Below, piece after piece: positions 36,340-45,041 of a stretch of 64,000 bases of DNA; within the stretch, counting starts at the first letter, position 1, and each line of letters starts with the position of its first letter. The stretch is from contig NZ_VFPT01000001.1 in the NCBI RefSeq assembly GCF_006716865.1, forward strand, positions 2,661,001 through 2,725,000, given 5' to 3'. Position numbers and translations under genes: made by a program. Under the pieces are notes generated by a model that saw nothing but the letters and a program-made list of their open reading frames with translations, had not been told where the DNA came from and made no database searches. This DNA is from Roseinatronobacter monicus. GTDB lineage: Bacteria > Pseudomonadota > Alphaproteobacteria > Rhodobacterales > Rhodobacteraceae.

Positions 36340-39300
36340 CTATGCCTCGCGCGCAGCGGATTCAAGCGCTGCCCGCGCAAGGGCGGCATCGGTGAGGGGG
36401 GCGGGCAGGTCCATCACCTCTCCCGTCGTGGTCCAGAGCAGCGCCACGCGGATCTCGCGGCCGGCAAAAACCTGCGCCAAGGCCTGCCGATACGCGCCCA
36501 TCTGGCGCAACAGCCCCTCGGGGACATCCTGCGCGCGGTCCGGCACAAGCCGGTTGGATTTGTAATCAACCGCCAGCACATGCCCGTCATTCACCACCAT
36601 CCGGTCAATGATGCCAAACAGGAGTTGGCCCGCCAGTTCTGCGGTTATTTCAACCTCTGCCAGTGTTCCGGGCGCAAAAAGCGGCGCATTGGCGGGGGTG
36701 TCCAGCACATTTGCAACTTCGAGCATCAGATCGGCCAGATCGGCTGGCACCCCCTCTTCTGTGTTGGCAAGAAGATCGCGCGCGGCCTGCTCCCACCGGT
36801 CGCGCGGCCAGAGCGGCAGATGTTCCAGCAACACATGCAGTTGCGCGCCGCGTGCAAGGGCCAGTTCGCTGACCTCACCCGCCTCGCCCGACAAGGCTTT
36901 GGCACCGCCAAGGTTCGACGGCGACAGCACGCGCGGGCCGGGTGCGGGGGGCGCTGCGCGGTCCCATAGCAGTGCTGGCACCGCGTCACGCGATGCGGAT
37001 TGCTGGTCTTTTGCGTGGTCCGCAGCAAGCGGCCAGTCCAGATGCTGATGGCGCAGGCCTGTCCCTGTCGGAAAGTCACACGCGACAGCGCCGACATGGC
37101 CCAGCCCGTCGGCAATGCGATTGTACCAGCATTCGGGCGCTTTCACAGTGCCCGCCCCCGCCACAATCAGCCAGCTTTCCGCCCGCGTCATCGCGACATA
37201 GAGCAGGCGCGCATCTTCCTGCGCGCGCAAATCGGCGGCCGCGTCAATGGCGGCTTGCAAGCTGGGCGGCGTGTCATCCTTGCTGCCGCGCCAGCCCAAT
37301 GCCCCGCCAAGATCGTAAAACTGTCGCCGTTCGGTTGCGGAATAATCGGCGGTGTCGGGCAGAATGACCACGGGTGCTTCCAGCCCCTTGGCACCATGCA
37401 CAGTCATCACCCGCAACCGCCCGCCTGCGGCGTCCAGCTCGCGTTTGATCTGCACATCGCCATGATCCAGCCATGCAAGAAAGCCGGTCAGGCTGGGAAC
37501 CTCGAGGCGTTCATAGGCCAATGCCTGCGCCAAAAAGGCGTCGATTCCGTCCTCTGCCTCATTCCCCAGACGCGCGATCAGGCGGCGGCGGCCTTCATGG
37601 CGGGTCAGCAAGCGCTCGATCAGGTCATAGGGGCGCAGGAAATCTGTCTGGCTGCGCATGTCATTGAGCACGTCCAGTGTTGCGGCATCGCCGCTTTCGC
37701 GCAGTTTGGTCCACAAATGCGCGCCCCCGCGCCCCTGCGCCAGCCGGAACAGCGCATCCTCGGACCAGCCCAGCAGGGGGGCGCGCAGGCAGGCGGCGAG
37801 CGACAGGTCATCTTCCGGGGTGGCGAGAAAGGCCAGAAATGCGGTCAGGTCGCGCACGGCCATCTCGCCGCCCAGCCGCAACCGGTCAGCGCCCGCAATT
37901 TCCAGCCCTTCGGCCTTGCACGCGGCAATAATCTCGTGGAACAGCGCGTTGCGGCGGCGCACAAGGATCAGCACATCCCCTTCCGAGAGGGGCCGCGCGC
38001 CGCCTTTTTCCGGCACGGCTATGCGCGCATCAATCATGGTGCGCAACTCAACCGCGATCTTGCGGGCCAGTTGGCGGTGGTGGTGTTCTTCGGGCAGCAC
38101 ATCGACCGGGTCGAACCAGTCAGGCTTTTCTGGCGCATCGGGCCGCGCGATCACCGGCCACAGATCAACCCGTCCGGGCTGGCTGGCGTTGAAGGCAATA
38201 TGCTGCGGCGGGCCGCCCAGCCCTGTATCACGCGGCGGGTGGAATGTGGCATCGACGGTGCGCAAAATCGCATCGGACGAGCGAAAGGAATGCGCCAGAA
38301 GCGCCTCATTCAAGCGCAAATCGACATGGGCCAGCTTTTCGCGGAATTGCGCCTGCATCTGGTCAAACACGGCCAGATCGGCCCCTTGAAAGGAATAGAT
38401 CGACTGTTTCTTGTCGCCCACCACGAACAAGGTCCGGCTGGCGTCACGTGCGCCGATGCCTGCGGTGAATTCCTGCGCCAGTTGTTCAACCACATGCCAT
38501 TGACCGGGCGAGGTGTCTTGCGCTTCATCCACCAGAATATGATCAACCCCGCCATCGAGTTTGAACAGCACCCATTGCGCCACCGATGGATCGGTCAGCA
38601 ACTGGCCCGCGCGGGCAATCAGATCGTCAAAATCCAGCCATGCGCGCGCCGCTTTGGCCTGCGCATAGGCGGGCAGAAAGGCGCGCGCAAAGCGGTGCAG
38701 CGCGATGGCGCGCGTATAGGCCACCAGCCCAAGGCGGCGGGTACGCGCCCCTTCAACCCGCGCCATCAACTGGTTTAGCGGATCAATCAGCGCGCCCAAG
38801 GCCTTTTGCGTGGCTTTGGTGGGGAAACTGCCGATCTTGGCGGTGAAGGGCTCTTTCGCGCCCGCCCCCGTCAGAAAAACCCCTTCCAGCGCAGTCAGGG
38901 TGGCCAGATCGGGACTGCCAAAGGCGATCTGGCGCAACTTGGCGGCGGCCTTGGTGTCGTTTGTGCTGCCCATATCCAGATAGGGCAGAACCTCATCCAT
39001 CAGCGCCGCTTCACTGCCCAGACACACCTCGGCCAGAAGCTGGCTCTCGTCATAGGCGGGCGGCAGATCAAGTGCTGCGCGCAACGCGGCTTCCGGCACG
39101 TCGCCGTCAAAGCTGCGTGGATGGCTGCATATTTCGCGCAGCAGATCATCCAGTTCCGCGCCGGTGAACACAGCTGCCAGACCGCCTAACGCGGCCTGCC
39201 CCGGCCCTTCGGCCAGCGCGTCCAGCACATCCGAACGCAGCGCATGGGCAGAGCGGTCGTCCATTTCGGTAAAGGCCGGCGACAGCCCCGCTTCCAGCGG

Positions 39301-39699
39301 AAAGCGGCGCAAAAGTGCTGCGCAGAAGGAATGGATGGTCTGGATTTTCAGCCCGCCCGGCGCTTCGATCGCGCGGGCGAACAGGCGGCGGGCATCGGCC
39401 AGACTGTCGCCCGGTTCTTCGTTAATGCGGGCAAGGGCGGCGCGCAAATCCCCCTCAGGCAGCATGGCCCATTTGCCCAACAGGCCGAACAGGCGGTTTT
39501 GCATCTCGGACGCGGCGGCCTTGGTGTAGGTCAGGCACAAAATGCGCTGCGGCTCTACCCCGCGCAGCAGCAGGCGCGCCACGCGGTCGGTCAAAACCTT
39601 GGTCTTGCCGGAGCCCGCATTGGCCGACAACCAAGTCGAATCCAACGGACTGGAGGCGCGGTTCTGCGCAAGGGTTGCTTCGTCAAACTGCATCTTCAT
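36340..39699 (-). CDS. addA: Double-strand break repair helicase/nuclease AddA
   Basis: AddA is the UvrD-like helicase and nuclease of the AddAB complex, the alphaproteobacterial replacement for RecBCD. In about 1119 residues: Walker A ANAGSGKT (26-33), LCLTYTKAAASEM, Walker B ILVDEAQDTS, FVVGDKKQSIYSFQGAD, VMTVHGAKGLEAPVVILPD, and a C-terminal RecB-like nuclease (LAVDYKSNRL). The start at 39699 lies inside the end of addB, so the two are coupled. Confidence 0.95.
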   Translation of the reverse strand: MKMQFDEATLAQNRASSPLDSTWLSANAGSGKTKVLTDRVARLLLRGVEPQRILCLTYTKAAASEMQNRLFGLLGKWAMLPEGDLRAALARINEEPGDSLADARRLFARAIEAPGGLKIQTIHSFCAALLRRFPLEAGLSPAFTEMDDRSAHALRSDVLDALAEGPGQAALGGLAAVFTGAELDDLLREICSHPRSFDGDVPEAALRAALDLPPAYDESQLLAEVCLGSEAALMDEVLPYLDMGSTNDTKAAAKLRQIAFGSPDLATLTALEGVFLTGAGAKEPFTAKIGSFPTKATQKALGALIDPLNQLMARVEGARTRRLGLVAYTRAIALHRFARAFLPAYAQAKAARAWLDFDDLIARAGQLLTDPSVAQWVLFKLDGGVDHILVDEAQDTSPGQWHVVEQLAQEFTAGIGARDASRTLFVVGDKKQSIYSFQGADLAVFDQMQAQFREKLAHVDLRLNEALLAHSFRSSDAILRTVDATFHPPRDTGLGGPPQHIAFNASQPGRVDLWPVIARPDAPEKPDWFDPVDVLPEEHHHRQLARKIAVELRTMIDARIAVPEKGGARPLSEGDVLILVRRRNALFHEIIAACKAEGLEIAGADRLRLGGEMAVRDLTAFLAFLATPEDDLSLAACLRAPLLGWSEDALFRLAQGRGGAHLWTKLRESGDAATLDVLNDMRSQTDFLRPYDLIERLLTRHEGRRRLIARLGNEAEDGIDAFLAQALAYERLEVPSLTGFLAWLDHGDVQIKRELDAAGGRLRVMTVHGAKGLEAPVVILPDTADYSATERRQFYDLGGALGWRGSKDDTPPSLQAAIDAAADLRAQEDARLLYVAMTRAESWLIVAGAGTVKAPECWYNRIADGLGHVGAVACDFPTGTGLRHQHLDWPLAADHAKDQQSASRDAVPALLWDRAAPPAPGPRVLSPSNLGGAKALSGEAGEVSELALARGAQLHVLLEHLPLWPRDRWEQAARDLLANTEEGVPADLADLMLEVANVLDTPANAPLFAPGTLAEVEITAELAGQLLFGIIDRMVVNDGHVLAVDYKSNRLVPDRAQDVPEGLLRQMGAYRQALAQVFAGREIRVALLWTTTGEVMDLPAPLTDAALARAALESAAREA

Positions 39700-42619
39700 C
39701 CCCCACAGGCACGACAACAGGCGCGTCCTGCATCACCCATTCGCCAAAGCGCGACAGGTGGTCATAGTCCGACACCTCGCGTTCATGCAGCAACATGCGC
39801 CGCGCGGGAAACCCCTTTTTCGGTTCCAGATAGGCGCGGATCAGGTCTTCGAACTGTGCACGGGTTTGGGCGATGATCGCGGGCGTGATCTCGGTCATTT
39901 CCGGCTTGGGGCTGGAGCCGAGACCCAGATAGGTGATCTGGGCGACCTCGCGCAGGCCCAGCGCCTCAAACGCGCCAGCATCAGCCATCATCGCCTGCAA
40001 CAAAAGCTGCTTGTCGAAATGTTCCTGCATCTTCTTGGTGGGGGCCTGTCCGGTTTTGTAGTCGATGATATGGATGCGCCCGTCGGGCCATTCATCAATG
40101 CGGTCGGGCTTGGCGGTCAGGGTAAAGGCGGGGTCATTCAAGACCAGCGCGCCGCCCTCTTCCAGCATCAGCACGCGCCCCGGCTGCGCCAGATGGAATT
40201 GCAAGAACGCAGCCGCTGCCCGCGACATGCGCGCCTGCCACAGAATGCGCGCGGCCGGCCAAGGCACCTCGCGCGCCAAAACGTTCTCGGCCATGCGTGT
40301 CAGTTGCGCAAAGGGGTCATGTTCGAGCGCGGCGCGGGTGAAATCCTCTAGCACCTTGTGCAACACTGTGCCGCGCAACAGGGCATCGGGCGACGGGTGC
40401 AGCGGGTTCAGCTTGCGCAAGCCAAGCACATATTTCGCATAGGTTTCATAAGGGTCACGGATCAGCCGGTTGATGGCTGTCACCGGCAACTGGCGCGGGC
40501 GCGCACTGACAGGCGGGGCGGGGGCGGGGCGCGGGGCGCGCATATCCGCCGGGATGGTGCGAAAATCGGCGTCAAAGCCCTGCGCCATGTCCAGCCATGC
40601 CTGACCGCGCGCGCGCATCTGCTGCAAGGCAGGCTTCCCCGCGTCTGGCAACCCGTCCAGCAGGTTGGTCAGCCGGTTGAGCCAGCGCGAAGGCACGGTC
40701 TGCGCCTCGGAATTGCGCACGGCGCGGCTAAGGATAACTTCGCGCGCCGCGATGGCTTGCTGAAAGTCATGCGCCGCAAGGCCGATCTGGCGTTCGGGCA
40801 ACAATAGCCCCGCATCCGCACGCATCCGGCGGTTCAGCCAAGGGTCGGGATCGGGCGCTTTCGGCCAGACCCCCTCATTCAACCCTGCCAGAATGACCAG
40901 ATCCGCGCCTTGCACGCGCGCCTCCAGCGTGCCCCAGATCATGATGCCGGGGTGGGCGCTGACAGGTTCGCGCACCTCGAACCCTTGCAGATAGCTGGTA
41001 AGGAAAGCGTCATAATCGGCGGGGTCAAGCGCGCCGCCATGTCCTGCCTCGCGCGACAACTCCGCCATCGCGCGGTGGGCCTGCTCGCCTGCGGCGGCGC
41101 GCCACAATTCGCCGGTGCCCCCTTGCGGGCCCCCTGCCAGCGCTTCGGCCAAAGCCAGATGTGTGGCGACATGGTCGGCCAAGGGCCGCGCGGCGGGGTC
41201 GGGCATGGGGGGCAAGGTGGCAATCAACCATTCTGCCCAATCGGCACATTTGGCCGCGACACCAAAGCCGCGCAAGAAATCGGCATCGGGAAAGGCCACA
41301 CCCTTGCGGCGAATGCGCAATTCCAGATCGCGCGTGTGCAGCAGATGATCGCCCCGCCCGCCCGCGCTATGGGTCAGCGGGTGTTTGAGCAGGGTCAACA
41401 GCGCCTGCCCGTCCAGCTTGCGGCGCATGATGCCTGCGATATGGCGCAAAAATCGCCCCGGCGCGGACATGGCCAGCGGGCGGCCTGCGCTGTCATCAGG
41501 GGTGATGCGCCAGTAATCCAGTGCCGCGCTGACCTGTCGCGTCAGGTCGCGGTCAGGGGTAATCAGGGCGGCGCGCTGGCCTGCCTCGGCCGCGTGGCGC
41601 AGGCGCAAAGCGATGGCCTGCGCTTCCATGCGCGGCGACGGGGCTTCGATCAGGGTCAGGCCCGCACACCCTTCGGCAATGCCTTGCAGGTTTGGTCCGT
41701 CCTGCATCCATTGATCGGTGACAGGGGCGGGGCGCAGGGCCAGCGACACAAGCCGGTTGCGCGCGGGCGCAGGGGCGGGGGCATCGTGCCACGGGCGCAC
41801 CTGTTCTGGCGCGCTGTCCAGCGCATTGCACAGGCTGAGAAAGCGGTATTGCGGATGATCCTCGGGGGCGGCCCCTTTGGCCAGATCGTCCCATGTCGCG
41901 GCGGGCATGTCGAAATCAAACCCCGGCAAAACCACAGCCCCTTGCGGCAATTTCGCCACTGCCTGCATCAGCAGCGCGGTTGTGCCGCGCGAGCCGGTTG
42001 AGCCTGCGATGATGACCGGGTCTGCGGGCGGATGGGTCTGCCAATGGGCAATCAACGCCTCGGCCTGTGCGCGGATACGCCCTTCGGCATCGGGCGCATC
42101 TGCCTGCACCACCTGTTCGGCCAGATTGATAAAGGCCAGACTGCGTGCCCAATGGCCGGAATGGCGGCTGACATCCAGATCGCGCAACACCTGCGGCGGC
42201 ACGCCTTCGGCCTGCATTTCGGCGAATAACCGCGCCAAGCTGTCGGCCAGATCATAGATCGCGCTGCGCGGGGCCAGATCGGGGGCGCTGCGCAGCAACT
42301 TGTCGATCAGTTGCGCCAGTTCCAACCGTCTGCGCAGGGGCGGCATGGGCGGCGGCAACAGGCTTGCTCCCTCAAACAACAGCGGTGCGCTGATAAGGCG
42401 GATGCGCGGCAACAGCCCCGGCCCTTGCGCCACCAACGCCTCTCGGACACGGGTCCGCATACGCGCAGAGTTCACCAGCAGCGTGACGCGCGCGCGGGCC
42501 TCAGGGGTCAAGGGGGTCAGGCGGGCTTGCAACCCGTCGGCAAGTGCGCGCGGGAAGTCCACGCCTGCGGGCAAGGCAAACAGATGTGCGTGGCGGGGAT
42601 CATCTTGAAACATTGCCAC
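39683..42619 (-). CDS. addB: Double-strand break repair protein AddB
   Basis: 978-residue partner of AddA with an inactive helicase-like N-terminal half (VIIAGSTGSRGTTALL) and a C-terminal PD-(D/E)XK nuclease (IHIIDYKTGQAPTKK). AddAB resects DNA ends for RecA. LNEGVWP and SRWLNRL are typical of the alphaproteobacterial type. The gene starts 5 bp after the tsaE stop. Confidence 0.94.
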   Translation of the reverse strand: MAMFQDDPRHAHLFALPAGVDFPRALADGLQARLTPLTPEARARVTLLVNSARMRTRVREALVAQGPGLLPRIRLISAPLLFEGASLLPPPMPPLRRRLELAQLIDKLLRSAPDLAPRSAIYDLADSLARLFAEMQAEGVPPQVLRDLDVSRHSGHWARSLAFINLAEQVVQADAPDAEGRIRAQAEALIAHWQTHPPADPVIIAGSTGSRGTTALLMQAVAKLPQGAVVLPGFDFDMPAATWDDLAKGAAPEDHPQYRFLSLCNALDSAPEQVRPWHDAPAPAPARNRLVSLALRPAPVTDQWMQDGPNLQGIAEGCAGLTLIEAPSPRMEAQAIALRLRHAAEAGQRAALITPDRDLTRQVSAALDYWRITPDDSAGRPLAMSAPGRFLRHIAGIMRRKLDGQALLTLLKHPLTHSAGGRGDHLLHTRDLELRIRRKGVAFPDADFLRGFGVAAKCADWAEWLIATLPPMPDPAARPLADHVATHLALAEALAGGPQGGTGELWRAAAGEQAHRAMAELSREAGHGGALDPADYDAFLTSYLQGFEVREPVSAHPGIMIWGTLEARVQGADLVILAGLNEGVWPKAPDPDPWLNRRMRADAGLLLPERQIGLAAHDFQQAIAAREVILSRAVRNSEAQTVPSRWLNRLTNLLDGLPDAGKPALQQMRARGQAWLDMAQGFDADFRTIPADMRAPRPAPAPPVSARPRQLPVTAINRLIRDPYETYAKYVLGLRKLNPLHPSPDALLRGTVLHKVLEDFTRAALEHDPFAQLTRMAENVLAREVPWPAARILWQARMSRAAAAFLQFHLAQPGRVLMLEEGGALVLNDPAFTLTAKPDRIDEWPDGRIHIIDYKTGQAPTKKMQEHFDKQLLLQAMMADAGAFEALGLREVAQITYLGLGSSPKPEMTEITPAIIAQTRAQFEDLIRAYLEPKKGFPARRMLLHEREVSDYDHLSRFGEWVMQDAPVVVPVGDEDAV

Positions 42620-42624
42620 TCCTG

Positions 42625-43128
42625 TCAGGCGGGGCCGCTATGGGCAGTTGCAAGCGCGCGCAGCAGATCAGACCAGCGCGGGTCAGTGGCCGCGAAGTGC
42701 AGCGCGCGGGCGTCAGGGTCAACGCCGGGTTCCAGCGTCAGATGCAGCGCCGATGCAGGGCGATATGTGCCCAGCCGTTCGGGCCACTCGACAAGGCAGA
42801 TCGCTTCATCAAAGGCCTGTTCCAACCCCAGTTCCAACGCATCATACGGGTCTGACAGGCGGTAGAGGTCGGCATGCCACAACTCGACCGCGTCCAGATC
42901 ATACGTCTGCACCAGCGTAAAACTGGGCGAGGGCACATCTTCATAGCGCCCAAGCTCTGCCAGCCGCGCCTGTATCAGCGCACGGGCAAACAGGCTTTTG
43001 CCTGCACCCACAGGACCGGACAGCAAAACCACATCACCAGCCACAAGCCCCCGCGCCAGCCGCGCGGCAATCGCGGCGGTTTGCTCTGGCGCGGAACTGG
43101 TCAGGTGAAGGGTGCAATCATCACTCAT
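42625..43128 (-). CDS. tsaE: tRNA threonylcarbamoyladenosine biosynthesis ATPase TsaE
   Basis: 167-residue P-loop protein needed with TsaB and TsaD for the t6A modification of tRNAs reading ANN codons. Walker A GPVGAGKS is at 38-45; SPSFTLVQTYDL and LWHADLYRLSDPYDALELGLEQAF are family motifs; LVEWPERL follows. The start is ATG 43128. It is directly followed by addB; in several relatives a phosphotransferase and a nucleotidyltransferase gene (amgK, murU) lie between them, but not here. Confidence 0.94.
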   Translation of the reverse strand: MSDDCTLHLTSSAPEQTAAIAARLARGLVAGDVVLLSGPVGAGKSLFARALIQARLAELGRYEDVPSPSFTLVQTYDLDAVELWHADLYRLSDPYDALELGLEQAFDEAICLVEWPERLGTYRPASALHLTLEPGVDPDARALHFAATDPRWSDLLRALATAHSGPA

Positions 43129-43183
43129 CAGAGGGTTCTGCCATGTCTGCCGGACCACTGCCAGACCTGAATGCTTGCCCGGT

Positions 43184-44836
43184 CTAATCGGGAATATCCA
43201 ACCCGCTGGGCACCGCATCCGGCACACCAAACCGCCCTTGCAGCGCGACGGGGTCGTCGAGCGTTTCCAGAAAGGAAATCAGCAGCGAAATTTCATCGTC
43301 TTGCAAGATGACAAGCGGGCGCTGCGCCATTGCGCGGGCGGCGGCCGATGTGATCAATTCGCGCTGGTGGGCATCGCGCGTGGCGGCGTAATCATCCGCA
43401 TCTTGCCCCAGATCAGGCAGAACGGCCTGCGGCTGATAGGCAGCAAGCCCTGCGACCGGGTCCAGATGATGGCGCAAAAAGGCGCGCAAGTCGGCAAAGG
43501 CCCCTGCATGGCCCCAAGGGCCGGTTTGCAGCACATTGCGCAGCATGGGTGTGCGAAAGGCATACGCATCCGCCGGGTCCAGCGTTACAGCCGCGCGCCC
43601 GATATCGCGGGTATAGCCATCCGCGTCACGCTCCTTGCCCGGCCCGATCGGGGGCTGGCCCATGGCGTGGAATTTCTGGTCACTCAGCAAAGGGCCGGAA
43701 TGGCAGGATGCACAATTCGCGCGCCCGTAAAACAGGCGCATCCCTTCGCCAGCTTGCGCCGACAGGGCCGCAACCTCGCGCAGATACTGGTCGAAAGGGG
43801 TCTTATCGGCGCGAAACTCCACCTCGATAAAGGCCGCAAGCGCATTCGCAATCTCGTCCATCGTGACAGGGGCGCTGTGCCCGCGCCACGCAGCAAACGC
43901 AGCGCGGTAGGCTGACAGCCCATCCACCCGCGCGGCCAGCAGCGCCCATGCGCCGTCATCACCATGAATACGCTCTGCCGCAACGGCGTCGGCAATCGGG
44001 TTATCACCGGGGCGACCTGCCATTTCTTCTGGTGACAACACAGGAAACATCGCCTGCGCCGCCAGAAGCGAGTCGAGCGCCATGTAGTCAAGCGGGCCTT
44101 GCGGGGTCAGAAACCTGCCGGGGGTATCGGGGGGCATCTCAACCCGGCCATCGTGAAACAGGGTCCGCACATCCCGCGCCCCAAGGTTCCAGAGGGCGGG
44201 CGCATTGCGCGGAATGCGCCGCACCGCTGCATGTGGCCCTTCGGGTGTGCGCGCCTCTCCCAAACCTTGCGCGCCTGTGCCCAGACCCAGCGAAACCCCA
44301 TCGCCCGCAGCAAGGCGGGGATGGTGGCATGTGGCGCAAGCGATATCTTTATTGCCCGACAGGATCGGGTCAAAGAACAACAGATGGCCAATGCGGGCCA
44401 GCGTGTCATCCACCTCGCGGTAACTCTGGTCGGTCAACGGGTCTGGCAGCCCCTTACTCTGGCGGTGCAACACGTCTTGGGTGATGGGCCGCGTTGCAGG
44501 TCGCGGGGCGCGCAAAGGGGCATGGCTGGGGGCCGCCCCTTGTCGCGGTGCCGGCACAGCGCGCGCCCGCGGGGCGGCGACAGGGTGTGCGACCTCGGGC
44601 GCGGACGGGGTCAGAAACAAATCTTGCAGCAGGCGGCTGGCCTCTGGGTCGCCTGCTTGCTCCAACCTGCGCAGGGCGGTGAAGGCGGTGAAGAAATCGC
44701 CCTGCTGCATGGCGGCATAGCCTTGGTTCAGCGTTTGCCCCTGCGCCAGTTTGACACCAAAACCCGCAGCCAGACTGGCCACAAGCGCCGCCGCGCATAG
44801 ACGCGCACCCGTGTTTGACAGGCAGAGTATTTTCAT
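43184..44836 (-). CDS. Dihaem cytochrome c peroxidase/MauG-family protein
   Basis: 550 residues: a signal peptide, an N-terminal SEL1/TPR-like helical segment (about 35-75, GYAAMQQGDFFTAFTALRRLEQAG), a Pro/Ala/Arg-rich linker (about 80-118), then two c-type haem domains with CATCH (167-171) and CASCH (375-379). These are the marks of bacterial CcpA/MauG peroxidases acting in the periplasm on H2O2 or on a protein substrate. The N-terminal helical part and linker are extra compared with plain CcpA. It is transcribed toward tsaE and divergent from selD. The substrate is not known. Confidence 0.85.
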   Translation of the reverse strand: MKILCLSNTGARLCAAALVASLAAGFGVKLAQGQTLNQGYAAMQQGDFFTAFTALRRLEQAGDPEASRLLQDLFLTPSAPEVAHPVAAPRARAVPAPRQGAAPSHAPLRAPRPATRPITQDVLHRQSKGLPDPLTDQSYREVDDTLARIGHLLFFDPILSGNKDIACATCHHPRLAAGDGVSLGLGTGAQGLGEARTPEGPHAAVRRIPRNAPALWNLGARDVRTLFHDGRVEMPPDTPGRFLTPQGPLDYMALDSLLAAQAMFPVLSPEEMAGRPGDNPIADAVAAERIHGDDGAWALLAARVDGLSAYRAAFAAWRGHSAPVTMDEIANALAAFIEVEFRADKTPFDQYLREVAALSAQAGEGMRLFYGRANCASCHSGPLLSDQKFHAMGQPPIGPGKERDADGYTRDIGRAAVTLDPADAYAFRTPMLRNVLQTGPWGHAGAFADLRAFLRHHLDPVAGLAAYQPQAVLPDLGQDADDYAATRDAHQRELITSAAARAMAQRPLVILQDDEISLLISFLETLDDPVALQGRFGVPDAVPSGLDIPD

Positions 44837-45041
44837 TTCATCACAATCACTGATCGGGCAATGCAGCCCAGTTTACCGCCCCTGCCGGGTTTGACAAATG
44901 TATTCCGCCCAAGGTTGCGGGTGCATGGACAATTTTGCACGCCAAAGTGACAGGGCTGCACAATGTGCCGCAGGGTGTGCCCCCTCGTCTTTGGGGGGAA
45001 GCTGCGCTAAGCAGCCCACACCCCTCAACCGGAGCCATCTG

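Noticed and set aside
37000..38778. 592-residue open frame on the plus strand
   Set aside because: It is antisense to addA with no recognisable domain.
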